DNA of 64,000 nucleotides from Lineus longissimus (GCF_910592395.1 NC_088320.1:12522501-12586500); one strand, 5' to 3'; counted from the stretch's first letter, positions 12,501 to 23,925 are shown. Numbers and translations are program-made. The notes: generated by a model not told the origin, from the sequence alone.

Positions 12501-13741
12501 ATATTATAAGCAATTCATTTATTGAGTGTCCTTCCTGGGCGGGCTCTTCTCATATGTTGTTCATAATTATGTTGATGACAATCGATGCGGTTACTTAACG
12601 TGTTGGCCTTTGATGATTCCAAATAAACATTAAGAAATAAACATTAACCTGATTAAGAGTGTTATTGAAAAACAAAAATCGATATTTGGTCGCAATGCAT
12701 GGCATGAGTGGGTCCATATCACACCGTTGACGGTCGCTATTCAGTGTGATTCGAGTTTAGCAAAGTTCATATGTAGGACGGGCGATGGGAGACCGATTCC
12801 TCGCGTCAGTATATTGTACACTTTTTTCCGCGCTTCACGTTGGCAAGGCGGTGATAGACTGGCGCGTCGACATAGCGTTTTGTATTAGTAGCGCTGTGCT
12901 GCAGAAATTACCAGTAAAAACGTCAGTCTGTCACTACTGCAGCCTCTGAACAGACAACATCTTAAAACCACCGAATGCCACGACCTTTTTATACACATGT
13001 GAAATAAAACCGCAGTATCAACAAATGGTTCATGATATTTGTTGCTCGGGTGGTGCATTAGGCAACAAAACGGCAAAATAGCTGTCAATCACATTATCAT
13101 TTAGCTATTACTGTCAAAGACCCTAATTCGTCGGTGATTATCTCGCAAATACTACATCGGATTATCACACCAAACTACTCATTTCTTTTTTGGATCATTC
13201 AACATAATAAGACTTATACGAACAACACTGAATGACCACAACTCCCTGATGTCAGGTAATGCGTGTAATGCCTTTAATGTGTGTCTATAGAAATGTTCCT
13301 TTGGAGCTAAAAATACAATCGCCCCTACAGGTTTTCTTTTTCTCTAACCAACAATAAACTTGAAAGGGCTACATACACCTTACTTTTCCACTTTTTCTTT
13401 TAGCAAACTATGAACTTTCGAGGATCTAAGTTTCATTTCATGCAATTATCAACCTAACGCTTTGCAATCATATTACATCGAAACGTAATCTTTAATTTTA
13501 TATTTAGAATGTGTATGTGGTTCGTTTAGTCAAGATTGGCTTGTTTCATTTGGCTCGTTTTAACATTTACATACTACCGCTTGGGGAAGCCTGTGACTAA
13601 AACGTTGATTTTACCTTTTTCAGCAAAGAGTTCCTGAAAGTCCGCAAGCGTTATGCCTGCAGTAAACATAGCGACTGCGATAAGTCAAATGGTGGACCCG
13701 GAGGAGATTGTGTTTTTTGGACCTGTGCACCGGGAAAGTAG
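9503..13741 (+). CDS. small secreted four-cysteine prepropeptide, three exons
   Basis: Exons are 9503-9557, 10266-10314 and 13624-13741. All junctions are GT-AG (g|gtaggt, tgcag|ga, gg|gtaggt, tttcag|c) and phases agree (1, then 2), giving 73 residues. Residues 1-19 (MKTICVLFVLVVIFSLVLG) form a clear signal peptide. An acidic spacer follows (about residues 20-35, six Glu and two Asp), then a basic segment ending in the processing site RKR at 42-44. The mature part is about 29 residues with cysteines in the pattern C-x5-C-x10-C-x4-C. The last loop is CVFWTC and the end is PGK, which could be trimmed and amidated. AATAAA lies at 13833, and the start has good context (aaagATGa). This layout is usual for neuropeptide or antimicrobial-peptide precursors. 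The family is not recognised, so a neuropeptide, host-defence peptide or other cysteine-rich secreted peptide all remain possible. The exon structure is seen; expression is not. Confidence 0.72.
10470..10870 (+). other. open stretch in intron 2, no recognised gene
   Basis: A 129-codon open frame starts in a poly-C and TA-repeat tract (10476-10490, 10541-10570) and runs through a stretch rich in ctcggaaa/ctcgtaaa-type short repeats. It has no recognisable domain and lies inside intron 2 of the peptide gene. I treat it as non-coding. Confidence 0.3.
11106..12500 (+). pseudogene. 5'-truncated non-LTR retrotransposon (L2/CR1-like) inside intron 2
   Basis: An open frame to 12068 gives the reverse transcriptase core: MLDLSVAFDTVD (motif A), GVPQGSCLGP, and YSDDNQLYLSF in place of the usual YADDxQLY, followed by the WL.TNQLLIN..KTEFIIIGS region. 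The frame ends in TAA at 12066, but coding-like sequence continues. Near 12343 one frame reads SAAPKLWNNLP and KSLLKRHF then stop, the characteristic end of these ORF2 proteins. The 5' side, including any endonuclease, is missing. A 107-bp direct duplication (12124-12230 and 12231-12338) lies in the tail. The motif set resembles the L2/CR1 group of LINEs; clade placement is inference. It is dead, with a stop, a duplication and an altered catalytic box. Confidence 0.85.
12500..13620. other. intron 2 remainder, nothing recognised
   Basis: AT-rich sequence without a convincing ORF, repeat pair or RNA. It ends in the polypyrimidine/acceptor (ttttacctttttcag) of the third peptide exon. Confidence 0.5.
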
Positions 13742-13832
13742 TTGTGTTCTCCAATCCATCTGCGTACAGGGTTCCATATATTATCAAACTATTGATATCA
13801 TTTGTCTGTACGAATGAAGACATCTTTGGAGC

Positions 13833-13838
13833 AATAAA
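13833..13838 (+). terminator. polyadenylation signal of the peptide gene
   Basis: AATAAA, 92 bases after the stop codon of the secreted-peptide gene, followed by a GT-rich stretch (gtgttctgtgtgttag). This is the usual arrangement of an animal 3' end. Confidence 0.6.
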
Positions 13839-13859
13839 GTGTTCTGTGTGTTAGTCCAT

Positions 13860-15290
13860 GGTCATGTCCTCTTCTTCTTTTTATCATGGTTAACAATATA
13901 CAGCCTCGTCCCAGGTCATTATATGCGCCTGCGCCAATTCCTCATAGAAGGTTGGATTGTTGCCTCGTCATGAGATCTCGCAAGGAGGCTCGTGTTTTAC
14001 CAGGCTGCGAAAACGTTCTTCAGTCCAATAGAACCGAAGTTCGACTGTTCAGTCCACATTTTATGATCTCGTCCTAATTTTGTTCTCTTGACGTGGAGTG
14101 GCAAGGGATACTGGAGACGCAGTAACTGGTTTTATTCAAAAGAAGATTCTCAGGTCATTATTTCTTGTTTCCTACTTCTCGAGACCAAACTCGGTATAAT
14201 TTCTGTGTTTCTGTGAGTGAAAATTTCCCCTATGATATATCAGACATCGAATGGTTGTCGTGAATAGGGGAACAAAAAGGTTAACACTGAAATACGGGAA
14301 ACACAGAGATGTTTCATGCCTGAGCTCCACTTGGCTTAGGCCTGACTAGAACAGTCGGCATATCCCAATACAGAAGAATTGCATTCGTTCCCGAACGAGA
14401 GTTGTCTTAAATTATTGTCATTTTCGCCTGTATAAGTATGTAAGCTGAGGCGGTTCGTCCATATGCCACGAGAGCCAAGGGAACACTAGCATATGCCATC
14501 TTGCAGGGCTCAGTAGAGATAGCCGCCATCGCGGCCTTCCAAAGAGCGGGTGGATAACGTGACGCACTGGAATGAAAGACCCCTCGCCGAGGACAGAACC
14601 GCGTGGTGTCGCATCTTTAACAGCTTATTGTCGCCCCAATGGCCGCATGGCTGCGGGACATGATGATGATGATGAAGAAGAAGTATTGTATTCAGTTTAT
14701 TTACTATTGAGTATTTTGAACTATTTCCTACTCGGGCTCGGCTACAAAACACGAAAGTTCCTCAAAAAATAAGCCAGGGCTGACATGCTCACGAAAGGAG
14801 TCATGTCTAGTAGCCTGACTCTGGTTTTTAAATTGTACTAGCTCAGTCGACCTTGTCAATGGAAGGAACCGTCATAAATCTTCTGCCGCCCTGCTACCTG
14901 ATATTCGTGTTATAAAACCAGTTCTCCCGAGAGCATGCAGATACCCAGGGAACTTTCAGCCGACAAGATCACAACGAAGACTACCAATTTCCAATCTTAT
15001 TTCAATTTACCGATCTTGTCATTTCAAGGTAAGTTACTTAAAAAACTTCCATAATCATATTTCGACTATTCTTCCGATTTAAAATACTCGATTTATAGAA
15101 TATCTCCCTAAAATACATTTTTTATACAATTTATATACAATTTTCCAATGAACATACATGCATTAACTGAAAGGTTTTATCTTAACTTCTATGCCGCGTG
15201 CATCACTTGGCAATTTCTATTATTTCTCCATCCAATATAATCTGAAGTGCTGGTTCGGTTTGGGTGAAGTGAAGCATAATAGAGCAAAGG
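13860..15290. other. intergenic, possible first exon near 14910-15026
   Basis: No coding region is recognised. A TATA-like gttataaaac at about 14909 is followed after 110 bases by a strong splice donor (tcaag|gtaagtt at 15029). This could be a non-coding first exon of a rightward transcript, but no following exon was found. Confidence 0.2.
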
Positions 15291-16760
15291 AGTTTTTATT
15301 TTCATGTATCTGTCGAAGTCCAGGAATGAGGTGGGTTTTAACGGAAAGAATGCCAACATACGCGATGTTGCGAAAAATGCCAATACAATAACTATTTCTG
15401 CACTGTATATGGTGCACTGCCACTTGCGATGTCGGAATCGCATTTATCCACTTCCAATGGCGCAAAGCAAAAGCTTTTGATGGTTCGGTTTCGGTGAACT
15501 GAGCAAAGGCGGGCACGTGAGTTCTCGCAATTTCATTCAGTGGTAACCTACCATATAAAGGTGTAGGAGTTAGATATATATATTGTCGCCGAACGCGAAT
15601 TTGCTTGAATCGTTTGTCTGGGTGTTTGGGCGAGCAGTGGAGCGTAAAATAACAAAGCCGTATGAATTGCGTGCGTTGCCGCAATCGTAATTTCATGTAG
15701 TGGAAACCTCAATGAATGCAAATGACTCTTGGCATCGTCTTTTTGCGCCCCCTTAAACAAACCGAACGGACAGAAAACGACAACGCATGCAATGCTTTTT
15801 CAATTTACGCCACATTGTACTGCCCTAAAACAAATCCAAAATATCAATACGTTGAAATTCACACGTATACTAAACCAGTTTGCTTTCATCGCCACAATAA
15901 ACAGGGGATCCTTAGCAGTCTGTGGTGTGTTTACGCCTGATCAACCAATATAAAGTCACATGAAGAATTCCGAGAAGCTGAAGAACTTCGAATGCGCGAA
16001 CATGCAGCTCTATAGTCCCAAATGATGGCTCGTGTTTCTAACTGCTCTCTAAGGTTTTGTCAAAGCAGCCATCATACCTCAACCATTCTCCAAAGCAGTC
16101 ATGCCTTCTCTCCTTGCCCTGGTGATTGGCTTTTCATGCATCGTAGAGCGTGGTATAAAGCATAGAGCATGGATAAGATGAAAAAAGAACAAAACCACCT
16201 CTTTTTGACGTACAGAATAACATGTCGAATGAAGAATAAAAAAAAGGACCAGTATGGAAAAATAGCTTTGTGGTGAAACATTGGTCAGGGAGAACCTCCT
16301 TCCTACGTTGTTACCCTCTGCTGATGGCAATGAGAGAATTTTTGGCAGAATACACTTACCTTTTGAAAAGATGCTACCGCACTACGCTTGGAGTCCAACG
16401 ACTGAAATGGGTGTTGGTTCGGGCAAGGTTTAGTATTTGTAGCCAGGCCCGGCAGGGCTTATTCTGGATGTCCGTCGGGTTGTTTAGCACAAAGCTCTCG
16501 TGAATACTTGGTAATTCTGCTTCGTCACCGCAATATCTGCAAAATTCTAATGACACTCGTCTTCAACTTCAACCTGTTACTCCTACTCACTTGACATCTT
16601 TCAAATTGTAAGGATAGGTATACACTCACGGTGACAGGGCCCGGATTTGAGAAGCCAGGATTTGTAATCTGGAATAACTGGCATGGATTTAGGACTAGAA
16701 TTCCTCACAGGTATTTGGGAAGGTCTCTATGATTCGAGGGACTATCTTTCCGCTGACACC
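15290..16760. repeat. right arm of a diverged inverted duplication
   Basis: Reverse-complement partner of 7380-9170 (see there for pairings). It holds several small open frames that are mirrored in the left arm, but none looks like a recognisable protein. Between the arms lies the secreted-peptide gene. Confidence 0.75.
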
Positions 16761-17535
16761 ACCGCCCCTGAATTATGTACACAATACGCAGCTAATGCAC
16801 GCCGTGGTCATATATTGTAGAGACTAGATAAATTTGGTGGGAGTTTCTAATTTTGAATTTTGAATGAGCATTCTGGGCCTTCGTATACGTTGAATGCATT
16901 TCGAGCTGACTACGTTCATTCACGAGACATGGAATATTTGTACACAGTGTAAATAGGACTTGACCTGTTCTCTCACAATATTATGGCAACAGGAAGTGCC
17001 GATACACTTTGGGTTGATCGGGAATCAATCAAGCTATTTCATTGTATATATTCTGCCTCAAAAGCGCAGTGTTAGTCGACATGCATCATTTCTGCTCATT
17101 CATCACTCACTGATCAACTTGTGCCCAGAGTTTGAACATGAACAGTAGAATTCCATAGTAATGACTCATGCAGGAATTTGGTACACTGCGGACGCTGTTG
17201 GCCGGTGTAACAGTAACAAATGCCCCCCTGGAAAAAGTGTCCGGCCCTATTTTATTCTGCAATATTGTTCTATAGAGACCCTGACCGTCAACAGCTCAGA
17301 GATCGAAGCGCATAATATAATCCTTTGTTTCCCGGGCATTCTATCCTAGGACATTTTAAACTCCTACACCGGCCTTGTTCCTCACCTAACCACTGCGACA
17401 AGTGCTGAGCTTTCTGGAAATTTTGCACCGACGACCACAACGAATTGGCGAGGGAATGAGGTGCTGATAGTTTATCAACTGGCTGTAAGGAGCGCTGTAG
17501 TCGGAATAACATTTTGTGATCAATTTTCGCTAATT
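16760..17535. other. no recognisable feature
   Basis: Short open frames only, with no domain likeness, repeat partner or RNA seen. Confidence 0.4.
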
Positions 17536-17719
17536 AGCACAAATAAAGTTTAAAGTAGTCTTATTCCAAGTCAGCTTATGTAACCTGAGATTTTATAGTA
17601 CAAAGATGTTCGCATTTAATCGTGTTGTTTGATGTTTATTCACAGGTACATTGTACGTCAACTAACAATACAGCGCTGTGCGTGCGTGTACCATCTAAAC
17701 CATGGGAGATATGCAGTAT
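17536..17719 (+). repeat. second copy of the 6545-6715 segment
   Basis: Direct repeat of the 3'UTR-like block at 6545-6715. It has small insertions (ttaaag after aataaag, and ggtac before attgtacgtc). No coding tail precedes it here. Confidence 0.75.
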
Positions 17720-18439
17720 GGGAAAGAAGTGTATAAATACTGTAGTTTCATGAAAATAACACCACTTCATTAACAGCCGGTGTCGCCGCCCCTGACTCAT
17801 AGGGTGGCGAACAGAGCTGTTGAGAAGGCCGATCATTGGCTGGGATTCCTGAGAGGGTTGTCCAGGCCTCATATCCAATATACTTCAGTTTCGAGTCCAA
17901 TCCTTATTGTTTGGGTTGTTGAAACCGATTCGTAGGTCTCCTTTGAATAGGATAATGGGATCGGGCCTTCGGCCATTGTACTGAGTGTCCAAGAACATTT
18001 TCAACTAATCGTCATTGGTAGTGTAAAGGGTGTCCCAGTGCTCATGGCTGATAGTGTACAGGGTGTCCATGAAAAAAGTCAAACTGACATATTGGCTTCT
18101 GCTGGTTTTAGGGACTGACCTGCCCTTTCAAAGTGAGGCACTGCTCAGGGAGGTAATGGAGCATGTCTTCGGGTCTTATCATCCCTTACCAGCTTCGGGC
18201 TTTCAAAGATACTTTTCAGTGCGAAATTGGTAAGAATGAGAAGTTGTCCGTCACATATCGGGAGAAAAAACCGAACATCCCTCTGAATATACAGTCTTGT
18301 CCGAAGTGATCAGTGAAGGAAAAAAAAAGAACGATGCGAATCCCGATTAAATTTTTTTTCAAAGCTAAAGATACACATTATTAGATTGTCCAGCTTTCAG
18401 AATCGTACCCACAATCATTCACAACACCCACAGTCAATT
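17720..18439. other. no recognised gene
   Basis: Contains a short repeated phrase (agtgtaaagggtgtccca near 18020 and agtgtacagggtgtccat near 18053). No coding region recognised. Confidence 0.4.
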
Positions 18440-19640
18440 CAATTCCATCACAATGTCCTCCTCGACTACATTCACGAACTCTGGTCCATCCACGGCAGTC
18501 TCCTCTTCTTCCTCCAAGATAGCATGTGGTCCAGCTTCGATTTGCCTTGGTCGAAACGATGCTTTAAATCAGCTGACGATAACGACCTCATTAACACCAT
18601 CCCAGGCATATCTGATGATGTTGGTCACGTCTCTCAGGCCGATTTGAGGGCAGTCTCCTCGTTCGTCCGTGTGGTCCATCTTCCACGATTTCCATTGTCG
18701 CCGTACGTGACATTTGAAGGACTTCATGACTGCAACGTCTAACGGTTGTACGAGGGATGTGCAACCAGCAGGTACGTAATCCAGGCTGCCCCTCATGTCG
18801 CGGACTCTCGCCCGGAAGTTCTCTGCCCGGTGGACCCGATAATGATCAACGATTAACAGGAACTGGTCGATCTCGTTGTCGGTGACGTAGGGTGATAGGA
18901 CTTCATCTAACCAGTGGTGCGCCGTTTCCTCCCTCATCCAACCAGTTTCCGATTGGGTAATCTTTACATCTGCTGGTGGGTTGTATTGGAGGGCTGCAAA
19001 CACCCGGACGAAACCTCTTCTGGGGAAAGTGATGTGCGCCGGCAACTTTGCTCCAGCGGCTGCGATGCAGAGGGTGACGGTGTATCCCAGCTTCGTATTG
19101 GACCTGGATGATCGGACGTCTATGGCCTTCTCCCCCGTGGTTTTGGCCGTGTACATGGTTCTCATATCAACAGGACAAAGGTTTGGTCCATGTTAAAGAA
19201 GAAGAACTGCATCTGTATATCAAGACGATCGATGCTCCCAGTAACCGCATCTCGGAAGGTCTGGATCCCTGCAGCAGCATCAGCGGGGACGGTCGTAGTA
19301 TTCTTGGTCACCTTCCGTAGGGACACGTGGCGTCTCTTCATCAAGCACTCCACCCAGCCTATGGATGCGTTGAAATATCATAGCTGAGGGCGACAATGCT
19401 GAATCCCTTCTCTGACATCTTGGGCTAACTCATTCCACCAGCTTTGCCACACTACCAACGCCTTATCTTGAATATCGAGAACGGAGACTGCGAGGCGACG
19501 CTCTCTCATCTGCTGCAGCCATTGGTAAAGCTCGTCCTCAACCTGTGGCCATAACATATCACGGGGCTCCATCACCGTTTTCTTCCAGCCATGCCCTTGT
19601 TCTTGCTTCTGCTCGAGGTCCTCGATATTACACCTTCTAA
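18440..19640 (-). pseudogene. pogo/Tigger-like DDE transposase, frameshifted
   Basis: Three minus-strand segments in different frames make one transposase. About 19640-19378 gives a CENP-B-type helix-turn-helix region (WPQVEDELYQWLQQMRERR). About 19375-19165 gives the linker GWVECLMKRRHVSLR and the first catalytic aspartate in FNMDQTFV. 19165-18569 gives the DDE_1 core, with the second Asp in LLIVDHYRVH and the third in VPAGCTSLVQPLDVAV. These motifs are typical of the pogo/Tigger branch of Tc1/mariner. Two frame changes (near 19377 and 19165) inactivate it, and the usual DN of the second motif is DH here. The end of the protein fades after about 18569, and terminal inverted repeats were not found. 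A related N-terminal piece may lie at 21638-21800. Confidence 0.8.
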
Positions 19641-21640
19641 ACGTCTCCCGGGGATGTTATAGTGGTGTATAGTGCTGCGCACTGTACCAGTATTTATGGA
19701 ACAATCTCTTCACGTTGATCATGAACTGCTGTAAATATATTCCTTTCGTTTAAATATTGTTTCATGTCGCGAACGAGTGAGGGCTCCCAATAAGGACTTC
19801 CAGTTAAAAGACCTTCGACCTTAGTTGATGATATGGTGTTTGTACGATATGAAAGTTGTTATTGATGTTTGCTTAGAGTCCTTCTCAGACCCCTCGCTTG
19901 TTTGCGTGTCATGAAGCAGTATCATGTTGCAATGCTACCATTTAGGCCTTTCGCTTTTCGGGCTTCATTTCATCCAAGTCAAAACATTACTCACCTTAGC
20001 AGGTGCATCATTACATAATCAACACATTTCTATTAAAAGAACAAAATCATCGTCACAGCATATTTCTCATCATGCTAAGGAATGTATTCCTAGAAACCAT
20101 GACTAATTCGTTGAGTAATATCTATGCAAGTTTTTAATTGAGCAATATTTAGAAATACTGATATATGTCAAAAGCAAAATAAAGCTTCGAGAAACAGTTT
20201 TATTAAGTGAGATACGTTTAGTAGCATCAACTAGTACTGTATCCAATACCGCTGTATAACTTGTCATAATTTGCCGTTAAGATCGAAATATTTATCTGTT
20301 AAGAAATACCATAAATTATGTGGTCAAATTATGTACCAATCATTGTGAAAGACAATGAGTCATGTGATGCAATCCCAGGGAGATCACCTCAAAAAGCCAG
20401 TTTAAACCAGAAATAGGTATACATCTGATGAGTAAAAGTGACTAAAATTACACATATAAATTCCTGGAAAAACAGGTAAATTCCTGAACAAAAACGGGTA
20501 TATAAGGGGCAACAAGTGGCTTAAAAAAAGAGAGTTAAGCTAGTAGGGAGACTACTTTAAGTCAGGAAGAGGCTGACACTTGGACGGATACTCAGAGTTA
20601 AACGGACACTGAGATCCGAAACCCCCGATTTCCCGTATTTCTCATATTTCGGATAACTAAAAATCATTCCATTTCACTTGGAGGAAATACACGTAAGTCT
20701 GCCGATTTCACCTATTTTTCTACACCATAATTATCATTCTTATGTTGATACCTACCCAATTAGCCACCATCTTGATTACTATTACGCTTTGGCTTTGAAG
20801 TGATCTCCCACGGAAAATTACTTATGATAAGAAATAATTACTATTACGTGTACGTATAATTTATACCTGCTGCTTCAACAACTAATAGCGGTATTCAGCC
20901 CAGTTGATCTTTAGGCCTTTTTGTTTCATTCCCCACCTACTATTGTAAATTCTCCTCAATAAAATTATAAAACATATTTGAATCTTAGCTTGATAATATC
21001 GTGTGCTATACAAACAACCTTTTACATAAATTGATTCCTAGCGAAGAGGTACGATTCTTGAAGGCGCCCCTTTCTGCTACTGTAGAGCTTGTGCTTTACC
21101 TTTGAGTTAAGTCCACCCCCCATTTTGAGTACGTTTAGCAGAGCCTCATACCAAGAATTACCTCGTGTTTAGGACTCAGTTTGTCTGTGTCTTCATTAAT
21201 CTCAAAACAACACCACTGGTACTCTTTGGAAATATTGACTTGTCTCAATACGACCTCCTGCTGTGAATAGATTACTAATCTATCACAGGTACCAATTACA
21301 CGTGTTGCTGTGTACACAGCTTCCAGTAAGCCACCAGAGCACGCTTACATCTGCTGAACTCAGGACATTGTGTGACTCCTTGAGCAAAACCCTTCTTACC
21401 ATATCACAAAAGTAAGAATTATTCCCCGATCATTGTCCCTGACTTCTTGCCATTTCACAAGAGTAAGAATATCCCCACGGATCACGGTCCCCACTGCTGG
21501 AGCAAATACTTACCATTTCACAAGCGTAATAATTACACACGCCCCAACCATCCAACTGATAAAAGGGACCAAGTCCGCCCCCACTTCCACCCATCTTTTA
21601 ACCTTCCTTAAAACCCCTCTATCTTTTAACCTTTCTTTTA
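19640..21640. other. AT-rich stretch without recognised genes
   Basis: No convincing ORF. At 21395-21540 there are three imperfect repeats of a unit containing cttaccatttcacaagagta. The remainder shows nothing I can name. Confidence 0.4.
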
Positions 21641-21785
21641 AACCCCTCTACAGTGGGAGGCGAACTCTCTCATACTGCGCACCGTACCGTTCACCAGTGC
21701 CTTCTTCTGGTCTCTCAGGTAGGCAAGTTTTTCTGTCGCGGTGTAGCGCGGGCGTCGTTTTCTCAGCAGCTCTACAGCATCCATT
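21640..21785 (-). pseudogene. possible N-terminal DNA-binding piece of a pogo-like transposase
   Basis: The minus strand encodes MDAVELLRKRRPRYTATEKL and then a short helix-rich segment with GTVRSMREFASHCRG. The arrangement, with basic residues, RYT..EKL and then ..G.SIR..A, resembles the psq-type N-terminal helix-turn-helix of pogo-like transposases. It lies 2 kb upstream of, and on the same strand as, the transposase remnant at 18.4-19.6 kb, and a GT follows the coding part (cact|gtagag). It could be that element's first exon or a separate fragment. Recognition is weak. Confidence 0.35.
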
Positions 21786-22074
21786 GTCGCACAGGTTGTC
21801 TGCAATGTGGGTACCCTCAGTTGGGCTTCATTTATAGGCCTAAGAGGCCCTAGAATTACACAATAAAAACACAAATCCTAGAAACTTCGTTTCTGTTTCC
21901 ACGTAGGCCTAGGGAGTCTAAATCAAAAAAAGAGAGTTGTAGAAAAACTCGTTTTTCTTCGGAATTTCGCGACTACTATCATTGCCTGAATCTCACTTTG
22001 CTTACTAATGCAAGCATTCGTAGATTTTCCTTCAGAGTTTCAATAAGGACTTTTTTTGTTTTGGGGGGTTTGGA

Positions 22075-22778
22075 TCAATCTAAAAGGTGCTTCATTTTAT
22101 GAGACAACCTGTATAAACGGTCGGCGAGTGGTCTTACCATTGACGTCATTCCACATGCGCACTCATCGACCAGTAGGAAACTAACAACACGACCACGAGT
22201 ATGAAACTGTGAGGGACTCAGAAACGGAACCTGCAGTGACATCGCCAAGGTGTTGAACGGCATAATCCAACTGTAGGATGCATGTTCTATTCCCAATCTA
22301 TATGGAATGGCGTACAGGCAGGTAAAAATGCCAGCAGAGCCATCCACAACTGCGAAGTCGAACTTCTCTTTTATCAACTTTTCAATGAGGTCGGGTTGTC
22401 AACCATGTTTTCACTATCTGTCTGGAAGATATTGAATATATTTTGCAATTTTGTGGAAGTCCCTTCTTTAGCCAAGCCCTTTTGGAACTCAACAGTGTCC
22501 AGTTTTAATTCTTCTTCACTAGTTTTGTATCGTATGATTTTCACGCCCGACTTTAGGATATTACTGGGGACCTTCAGACCTGAGTGGACCACTATGGGGA
22601 CTTCGTGGCCATTCTTCAGAAGCCCGTCTCCGATTGAACTCAACTGCAAAACGTGGCTCTTGATCATTAGCGGCAGGAAGAGGATTTTCTTACCAAGGGA
22701 GGAGGAAGTCACCAACAGAAGGACTAGGACAAAATTCCCTTCATCTTGCAACTGGTGAACCTGCAAAGAACTAAGCAA
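22075..22778 (-). pseudogene. UDP-glycosyltransferase N-terminal fragment, frameshifted
   Basis: The minus-strand frame 22778-22374 has a hydrophobic signal-like segment (FVLVLLLVTSSSLG) and then KKILFLPLMIKSH, GDGLLKNGHEVPIVV and VPSNILKSGVKIIRY. This is the acceptor-binding N-terminal half of family GT1 (UGT) enzymes, which transfer a sugar from a UDP-sugar to small lipophilic compounds in the endoplasmic reticulum. At about 22385 the frame shifts and continues as DLIEKLIKEKFDFAVVDGSAG, IPYRLGIEHASYSW and MSLQVPFLSPSQF, which is still UGT-like, to 22075. The C-terminal UDP-sugar signature is absent. Either this is a pseudogene with one indel, or a first exon with an assembly error whose remaining exons lie elsewhere. 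A start codon is ambiguous: one ATG lies in another frame just upstream. Confidence 0.72.
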
Positions 22779-22779
22779 T

Positions 22780-23059
22780 AATTTTGATGCTATACAATTT
22801 TATATCATGTTTTTCAGCACCTCGCACACAAGTTACTGTCAGGTCGTCACTGCATGTTGGTAACGCATTTAAAGGGACAACTTGGTCATGGCATTTAGTA
22901 TTGGAATAATGTTAAATTTTATCATGATATTGGTAAAGGGTTCTTCTTAACACATATAAAATTTTGTGAGGATTGATCGGCTCTAGGGGTACTTTTTTAC
23001 AAAAACCAATGAACAGCCATGTACATGTAATGTACACAGTGTTTAATGCAGGGCTCTCG
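22780..23059. other. no recognised feature
   Basis: Sequence between the UGT fragment and the SINE; nothing seen except short AT-rich stretches. Confidence 0.4.
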
Positions 23060-23236
23060 GTGATCAGTGGCAAAGTGGTTAGAGCGCCGGGCTTATAACC
23101 AGGAGGTCGTAGGTTCGATACTAAGTCGAATCAACACTGTTTCATCTGTGTGTCCTTGGGTAAGACACTTCACCCTACTTGCTTCTCTCCACCCATTAGT
23201 ATAAGGGTACCAGGCTGACTTTAACTTTTTAACTTA
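23060..23236 (+). mobile_element. tRNA-derived SINE
   Basis: A box-A-like TGGCAAAGTGG at 23068 and a box-B-like GGTTCGATAC at 23112 sit in a tRNA-like frame (agcgccgggcttataaccag between them). They are followed by the tail tgtgtccttgggtaagacac, common in SINEs of fish and marine invertebrates. A real tRNA gene is excluded because the acceptor stem does not close. No poly(A) or short tandem tail is obvious. Confidence 0.75.
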
Positions 23237-23296
23237 GCTGGCCATCACGCAGGTAAGGGGAGGAGGGCATTTGTAAATTTGCGCTCAGCTGTGTGA

Positions 23297-23319
23297 TGGG
23301 GGGGGGGGGGGGGGGGGGA
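23297..23319 (+). repeat. poly-G tract
   Basis: About 23 consecutive G bases (gatggggg...gggagtag). The length in the assembly may be unreliable. Confidence 0.9.
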
Positions 23320-23489
23320 GTAGAACATTTAATACGTCGTAAGTACCGGTATGAAAAAGAGGCGACGTTCAGGTTAGAATTTATAGGAAGGTATAAATAT
23401 GAATTATTGCAGGGCATAATTCTAGCTCGGGTGGAGCTCAAATGTTGGTCAAAATCTCGGCTCTGCCTCGGTTTTAGTCTACAATTTAG

Positions 23490-23780
23490 TGTTATATATA
23501 GTTTAGACCCTTCCATGAGGAGCCTCAGCGTTAGGACCCTCCGTCACGTGACCACGTGGAAGGAGGCTGATCTCCAGGTATAAACTGGGTCAAGCGATCA
23601 GAAGTGCGCGGACCTCCGTCTCTATAGGTCACGCGTTGCCCTGTCTATTGTCTATTGCTGGTCATCCGACTCTTGCCCTGATGTGGCTTCTTGTCTAGGA
23701 CATTATAGTGAATAAACTTATAACATGATAAGAGGATATTCTTAGTCTATTCGAATTCTGTTGACGATCCCAACATGACA
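23490..23780 (+). mobile_element. solo-LTR-like repeat, copy 1
   Basis: This 291-bp block starts TGTTATATATAGTTTAGACCC and ends CCCAACATGACA. It is about 85% identical, in the same direction, to 33684-33974. It has an LTR look: TG...CA ends, a TATA-like tataaactgggtcaag, and a late gtgaataaac poly(A)-like site. Here it is followed by ttggctccac, unlike copy 2. No pol gene lies nearby. Confidence 0.6.
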
Positions 23781-23847
23781 TTGGCTCCACCCTCAAGGTT
23801 TTGGTGAGGCAACCAATACCTCCAGTTCGGTATCAATTCCTTAAACT

Positions 23848-23925
23848 ATAAACCGGCGAGAAAATGCGAGTACGTGTACCACATGAACAAAAGACTAACA
23901 GACAATATATGTTTAATAAGCGCGC
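23848..23925 (+). repeat. short dispersed repeat, copy 1
   Basis: Runs from cttaaactataaaccggcg through gaacaaaagactaacagaca. It is repeated with two or three changes at 25882-25960. Confidence 0.75.

Noticed and set aside
23060-23140. A functional tRNA gene
   Set aside because: A and B boxes are present, but the acceptor stem does not pair and a SINE tail follows.
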